From Pseudomonas sp. IAC-BECa141 (lineage in GTDB: Bacteria; Pseudomonadota; Gammaproteobacteria; Pseudomonadales; Pseudomonadaceae), in NCBI RefSeq assembly GCF_020544405.1, contig NZ_CP065410.1, forward strand, positions 5,981,501-6,045,500: a DNA stretch of 64,000 bases, in the 5' to 3' direction. Positions 60,008-64,000 of the stretch are shown here, one piece after another. A model generated the notes under the pieces. The model did not search any database. It was not told the DNA's origin and was given only the letters and a program-made list of their open reading frames with translations. The stretch's first letter is position 1. Each line of letters opens with the position of its first letter. Made by a program: the position numbers and the translations under genes.

Positions 60008-60277
60008 ATGGCCCGCGTAACCGTTGAAGACTGCCTAGAACACGTGGATAACCGCTTTGAGCTGGTCATGCTCTCTACCAAGCGTGCCCGTCAACTGGCC
60101 ACCGGCGGCAAAGAGCCGAAAGTGGCATGGGAAAACGACAAGCCTACCGTCGTCGCCCTGCGCGAAATCGCTGAAGGTATCGTGACTCCCGAATTCATCG
60201 CCGCCGAAGAAATTGTCACCGAAGACCCGGTCTTCGCTGCCTTTGCTCCAGAGGACGAGTCCAACGAGGCCGTTTAA
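60008..60277 (+). CDS. rpoZ: RNA polymerase omega subunit
   Basis: This 89-residue omega subunit supports assembly of RNA polymerase and, in proteobacteria, contributes to a ppGpp site. [34 protein letters not shown] is the diagnostic start, and [12 protein letters not shown] lies in the core. It lies 57 nt before spoT. The 168-bp gap from gmk contains a CGCTGCAAG/CTTGCAGCG inverted repeat (59858-59890), possibly a processing or attenuation structure. Confidence 0.97.
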   Translation: MARVTVEDCLEHVDNRFELVMLSTKRARQLATGGKEPKVAWENDKPTVVALREIAEGIVTPEFIAAEEIVTEDPVFAAFAPEDESNEAV

Positions 60278-60334
60278 GCCTATGCCTGGTCGACGTAGCA
60301 AGGCGCGGGATCACAGCTTGCGGCAGGAGTCATC

Positions 60335-62440
60335 ATGCCGAGCATAGACGCCCTCGCCGATCGAATATCGACCTACCTCGGTCAGGACCAGGTCAATCTG
60401 GTCCGCCGAGCGTATTTCTACGCCGAACAAGCCCACGACGGCCAACGCCGCCGCAGCGGCGAGGCGTATGTCACGCATCCTCTTGCCGTGGCGAACATTC
60501 TTGCCGACATGCACATGGACCATCAGAGCCTGATGGCCGCGATGCTGCATGACGTGATCGAAGACACCGGTATCGCCAAGGAAGCGCTGCAAGCGCAGTT
60601 CGGCGAGACCGTGGCCGAACTGGTCGACGGGGTCAGCAAACTGACCCAGATGAACTTCGAGACCAAGGCCGAAGCCCAGGCGGAAAACTTCCAGAAAATG
60701 GCCATGGCCATGGCGCGCGACATTCGCGTGATCCTGGTCAAGCTCGCCGACCGTCTGCACAACATGCGCACCCTGGAAGTGCTGTCCGGTGAAAAGCGCC
60801 GGCGCATCGCCAAGGAAACCCTTGAAATCTATGCCCCCATCGCCAACCGGCTGGGCATGCATTCGGTACGCATCGAGTTCGAAGACCTCGGCTTCAAGGC
60901 CATGCACCCGATGCGTTCCGCGCGGATTTACCAGGCGGTCAAACGCGCCCGCGGCAACCGCAAGGAAATCGTCAACAAGATCGAAGAGTCCCTCGGCCAT
61001 TGCCTCGCCATCGACGGCATCCAGGGCGAAGTCAGCGGTCGCCAGAAACACCTCTACGGCATCTACAAGAAAATGCGCGGCAAGCGTCGGGCCTTCAACG
61101 AGATCATGGACGTCTACGCGTTCCGGATCATCGTCGACAAGGTCGACACCTGCTACCGCGTACTGGGTGCCGTGCATAATCTGTACAAACCGTTGCCGGG
61201 CCGCTTCAAGGATTACATCGCGATTCCCAAGGCCAACGGCTATCAGTCGCTGCACACCACGCTGTTCGGCATGCACGGTGTACCGATCGAGATCCAGATC
61301 CGTACCCGCGAAATGGAAGAGATGGCCAACAACGGCATCGCCGCCCATTGGCTGTACAAATCCAGCGGCGACGAGCAGCCGAAAGGCACTCACGCCCGAG
61401 CCCGTCAGTGGGTCAAAGGCGTGCTGGAAATGCAGCAACGTGCCGGCAACTCGCTGGAATTCATCGAAAGCGTGAAGATCGACCTGTTCCCGGACGAGGT
61501 CTATGTGTTCACGCCCAAAGGCCGGATCATGGAGTTGCCCAAAGGCTCCACGGCGGTCGACTTCGCCTACGCGGTGCACACCGACGTCGGCAACAGCTGC
61601 ATCGCCTGCCGGATCAACCGTCGTCTCGCACCGCTGTCCGAACCGCTGCAAAGCGGTTCCACGGTCGAGATCGTCAGTGCCCCCGGCGCGCGGCCGAACC
61701 CGGCGTGGCTCAACTTCGTGGTCACCGGCAAGGCGCGAACCCATATCCGCCATGCGCTGAAACTGCAACGCCGCTCCGAATCCATCAGCCTCGGCGAGCG
61801 CCTGTTGAACAAGGTGCTCAACGGCTTCGACAGCGCGCTGGAACAGATTCCGGCCGAACGCGTGAAGGCGATGCTCACCGAGTACCGCCTCGAACTGATC
61901 GAAGACCTGCTCGAAGACATCGGCCTGGGCAACCGCATGGCCTATGTCGTGGCACGCCGCCTGCTCGGCGAAGGCGAGCAATTGCCAAGTCCGGAAGGCC
62001 CGCTGGCGATTCGCGGCACCGAAGGTCTGGTCCTCAGCTATGCCAAATGTTGCACGCCGATCCCGGGCGACCCGATTGTCGGCCACCTGTCGGCTGGCAA
62101 AGGCATGGTCGTGCACCTGGAAAACTGCCGCAACATCAGCGAAATCCGCCACAACCCGGAAAAATGCATCCAGCTCTCGTGGGCCAAGGATGTCACCGGC
62201 GAATTCAACGTCGAACTGCGCGTCGAGCTGGAGCACCAGCGCGGCCTGATCGCCCTGCTGGCCAGCAGCGTCAACGCAGCCGACGGCAATATCGAGAAAA
62301 TCAGCATGGACGAACGCGATGGCCGCATCAGCGTCGTCCAGTTGGTGGTCAGCGTCCACGACCGTGTGCACCTGGCCCGCGTGATCAAGAAACTGCGCGC
62401 CCTGACCGGGGTGATCCGCATCACCCGCATGCGCGCATAA
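60335..62440 (+). CDS. spoT: Bifunctional (p)ppGpp synthetase/hydrolase SpoT
   Basis: This 701-residue enzyme has an HD hydrolase domain (HPLAVANILADMHMDH and HDVIEDTG, residues 45-75), a RelA-type synthetase domain (GRFKDYIAIPKANGYQSLHTT) and a TGS domain (VYVFTPKGRIMELPKGS). A zinc-finger-like segment (KCCTPIPGDPIVGH) and a C-terminal ACT domain (about 625-701) follow. It sets basal ppGpp in response to nutrient stress. The start follows CAGGAGTCATC. ridA follows 24 nt downstream. Confidence 0.97.
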   Translation: MPSIDALADRISTYLGQDQVNLVRRAYFYAEQAHDGQRRRSGEAYVTHPLAVANILADMHMDHQSLMAAMLHDVIEDTGIAKEALQAQFGETVAELVDGVSKLTQMNFETKAEAQAENFQKMAMAMARDIRVILVKLADRLHNMRTLEVLSGEKRRRIAKETLEIYAPIANRLGMHSVRIEFEDLGFKAMHPMRSARIYQAVKRARGNRKEIVNKIEESLGHCLAIDGIQGEVSGRQKHLYGIYKKMRGKRRAFNEIMDVYAFRIIVDKVDTCYRVLGAVHNLYKPLPGRFKDYIAIPKANGYQSLHTTLFGMHGVPIEIQIRTREMEEMANNGIAAHWLYKSSGDEQPKGTHARARQWVKGVLEMQQRAGNSLEFIESVKIDLFPDEVYVFTPKGRIMELPKGSTAVDFAYAVHTDVGNSCIACRINRRLAPLSEPLQSGSTVEIVSAPGARPNPAWLNFVVTGKARTHIRHALKLQRRSESISLGERLLNKVLNGFDSALEQIPAERVKAMLTEYRLELIEDLLEDIGLGNRMAYVVARRLLGEGEQLPSPEGPLAIRGTEGLVLSYAKCCTPIPGDPIVGHLSAGKGMVVHLENCRNISEIRHNPEKCIQLSWAKDVTGEFNVELRVELEHQRGLIALLASSVNAADGNIEKISMDERDGRISVVQLVVSVHDRVHLARVIKKLRALTGVIRITRMRA

Positions 62441-62464
62441 CTCAAACAATACAAGGAGTCATAC

Positions 62465-62845
62465 ATGACCAAGACTGTTATCAGCAGCGACAAGGCCCCG
62501 GCCGCCATCGGTACTTATTCCCAGGCGATCAAGGCCGGCAATACCGTTTACATGTCGGGTCAGATTCCCCTCGATCCAAAAACCATGGAACTGGTCGAAG
62601 GCTTCGAAGCCCAGACCGTCCAGGTGTTCGAGAACCTGAAAGCCGTGGCCGAAGCCGCCGGCGGTTCGTTCAAGGACATCGTCAAGCTGAACATCTTCCT
62701 CACCGACCTGAGCCACTTCGCCAAGGTCAACGAGATCATGGGCAAGTACTTCGACCAGCCTTACCCGGCTCGCGCCGCCATCGGCGTGGCAGCCCTGCCG
62801 AAGGGTTCGCAGGTTGAAATGGATGCCATTCTGGTCATCGAGTAA
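62465..62845 (+). CDS. ridA: 2-iminobutanoate/2-iminopropanoate deaminase RidA
   Basis: This 126-residue canonical RidA hydrolyses reactive enamines/imines made by PLP enzymes and protects them from damage. Family motifs [24 protein letters not shown] and the C-terminal [23 protein letters not shown] with the catalytic Arg are complete. AAGGAG lies 8 nt before the ATG. Its place behind spoT is common to pseudomonads and enterobacteria. It is a second RidA-type gene beside the dad-linked one at 24180. Confidence 0.95.
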   Translation: MTKTVISSDKAPAAIGTYSQAIKAGNTVYMSGQIPLDPKTMELVEGFEAQTVQVFENLKAVAEAAGGSFKDIVKLNIFLTDLSHFAKVNEIMGKYFDQPYPARAAIGVAALPKGSQVEMDAILVIE

Positions 62846-62918
62846 TGCGGCATGGCGCGGTCCAACACACCGCGCCGACTGCTCTGCGGTAAAGAAAAGG
62901 TTTTGAAAGGATTCCACC

Positions 62919-63659
62919 ATGCGCAAAGCGCTTGCTCTCTCGCTGCTCGCCATTTTCCTCGGCGGTTGCGCCAGCAACCCTGCCGACCGTGACATCAGCG
63001 GCACCTGGATCAATCAGGTCGCCATCGATGCCGCTGCCAAGGGCGGCCCCCTGCGCGAAGCGCTTCAGGCTTACGGCCCGAATCTGGAGTGGGACGTCAA
63101 CACCAAGGCCGGCCAGGCCCGCTATACCAACGGTTTCGAAAACGTCGAAGGTCGCTTGCTCGGCGAACAGTCCGGCGTCTGGAAAGTCGACTTCTATGGC
63201 AGCTCCGCCAGCGAGCTGAAACGTGACGGTGGCCAACTGCAACAAGCCGCCAACGAAAACGAACCGGAACAAGTCTTCGACCGCGCGCAAATTCCAGTGC
63301 CGGACGGCGCCCCGATCGGCGCCAGCTTCGAACGCGCGCTGTATTCCGCTTATCTGGGCGGCAACTGGACGATCACCAGCGGCCAGGGCGAAGGCGCCAC
63401 CGTGCAGTTCCAGGCTGACGGACAAGTCTCCGGTCTGCCGGGTGCCGACCGCTATGCCCTGTGCCTCGCGGGCGATTGCGCGTCGATGAGCAGCGGCAAC
63501 GACAGCATGTGGTTGCAGCAGAACGGCCAGGGCAACAACTGGATCTTTGTGCGCAAGGGCAAAGAGCTGGAAATCCTGCAGGCCGTGAATACGGCGCTGG
63601 CGGACGAACAACCGCAGTTCACCCCGGGTGAGCGCAAGTGGTTGCTCGAGAAGCAGTGA
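62919..63659 (+). CDS. Hypothetical outer-membrane lipoprotein
   Basis: This 246-residue protein has a lipoprotein signal peptide with lipobox LGGC (Cys near residue 17). The mature part is hydrophilic and rich in Gly, Asn and Gln: DISGTWINQVAID and a two-cysteine loop (YALCLAGDCASM). No family recognised. Residue +2 after Cys is Ala, consistent with outer-membrane sorting. AAAGGATTC lies before the ATG. It is convergent with the epimerase-like gene. Confidence 0.8.
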   Translation: MRKALALSLLAIFLGGCASNPADRDISGTWINQVAIDAAAKGGPLREALQAYGPNLEWDVNTKAGQARYTNGFENVEGRLLGEQSGVWKVDFYGSSASELKRDGGQLQQAANENEPEQVFDRAQIPVPDGAPIGASFERALYSAYLGGNWTITSGQGEGATVQFQADGQVSGLPGADRYALCLAGDCASMSSGNDSMWLQQNGQGNNWIFVRKGKELEILQAVNTALADEQPQFTPGERKWLLEKQ

Positions 63660-63676
63660 TCTGCGCTTGAGACAAG

Positions 63677-63712
63677 AAAGGCGGAAGCAAGCCATTGCTC
63701 CCGCCTTTTTTA
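63677..63712. terminator. Intrinsic terminator with one mismatch
   Basis: AAAGGCGG-A-AGCAA pairs with TTGCT-C-CCGCCTTT around a 5-nt loop, then T6. It lies between the lipoprotein gene and the convergent epimerase-like gene, serving the former. Confidence 0.75.
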
Positions 63713-63722
63713 TGTCCGCAAG

Positions 63723-64000
63723 TCAGCAGCGACCTTCAAGAATCGCGGCATACCCCTCGCGATAACTCGGATACCTCGGCACCCAACCCAACGCCTTGGC
63801 CCGTGCATTGCTGCAACGCTTGCTGCCGGTACGACGCACACTCTCGTCTTCCGACCATTCGGTGACGCCCAGATACTCGCGCAGCCACGCCACCACCTCG
63901 GCGAGCGGCGCCGGCGCATCGTCCACGCCGATATAGATGTCATCCAGCGCCACGCCCTTGCGATCCGCGTCCAGCAGATAAGCCATCAACCCCGCCGCAT
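63723..64000 (-). CDS. NAD(P)-dependent epimerase/SDR protein, C-terminal part (5' end outside window)
   Basis: The last 91 or so residues of an extended-SDR-like protein are present; its start lies beyond the window edge. Visible segments include DDIYIGVDDAPAPLAEVVAWL, SNARAKALGWVPRYPSYREGYAAIL, the latter resembling the end of YeeZ-type NAD-dependent epimerases. The catalytic region and Rossmann motif are outside the window, so activity is inferred only from the C-terminal pattern. Confidence 0.7.
   Translation of the reverse strand, partial: AAGLMAYLLDADRKGVALDDIYIGVDDAPAPLAEVVAWLREYLGVTEWSEDESVRRTGSKRCSNARAKALGWVPRYPSYREGYAAILEGRC

Noticed and set aside
60311..62449. 712-codon - strand frame opposite spoT
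   Set aside because: Antisense to spoT with its domains intact.

Overview
The window is a G+C-rich, densely coded bacterial chromosome segment. Gene content and order match the fluorescent pseudomonads (Pseudomonas fluorescens / P. koreensis-like). Markers are the block lysA-dapF-DUF484-xerC-yigB, sutA, amtB-glnK, comM, rep-xpt, the dadRAX region, pauR, rpmBG, radC-coaBC-dut-algC-argB, pyrE-crc and rph-yicC-gmk-rpoZ-spoT, plus many pseudomonad REP palindromes. The genus assignment rests on recognised proteins and remembered synteny; no database was searched.

Layout. 1-4.5 kb: lysine/cell-wall precursor genes, xerC, a YigB-type phosphatase, sutA and yjbQ. 4.7-7.1 kb: amtB and glnK on the minus strand behind a sigma-54 promoter with two NtrC-like sites, then ubiK. 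7.1-8.7 kb: a small accessory island between ubiK and comM with a highly structured leader, a Bro-N antirepressor-like gene, a HigA antitoxin gene without its toxin, and an AT-richer small ORF. 8.8-19.6 kb: comM, a chemoreceptor, a LysR regulator beside a MATE exporter, an EAL phosphodiesterase with an altered GGDEF motif, rep and xpt. 19.7-28.6 kb: acyl-CoA hydrolase/transferase, cytochrome c5, PauR, D-alanine catabolism (dadA, a RidA homologue, dadX, divergent dadR), a YkgJ protein, a PuuB/PauB-like oxidase and a DUF1127 protein. 28.8-30.2 kb: a MocR regulator.

30.2-39.4 kb holds two consecutive paralogous four-gene chaperone-usher operons on the minus strand, each with DUF1120 subunit, chaperone, 807-residue usher and a small unnamed secreted protein. 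They lie between pauB-like and pauC-like polyamine genes. 39.6-45.5 kb: a phospholipase-D lipoprotein, an MFS transporter, pauC, a cupin, a small hypothetical gene and rpmG/rpmB behind a long leader. 46-55.3 kb: a peptide-binding protein, radC, coaBC, dut, algC, argB, a zinc-ribbon protein, a frame-disrupted locus, pyrE and crc. 55.3-64 kb: gltS, a DUF4870 protein, rph, yicC, gmk, rpoZ, spoT, ridA, a lipoprotein and the end of an epimerase-like gene.

Functional themes are nitrogen and amine economy (amtB/glnK, dad, pau, gltS, argB), nucleotide supply and stringent signalling (pyrE, rph, gmk, dut, xpt, spoT), carbon control (crc) and surface structures (fimbriae). The regions least explained by known families are the 7.28-8.67 kb island with its leader RNA, the duplicated chaperone-usher system with its fourth gene, and the broken locus at 53.1-53.7 kb.
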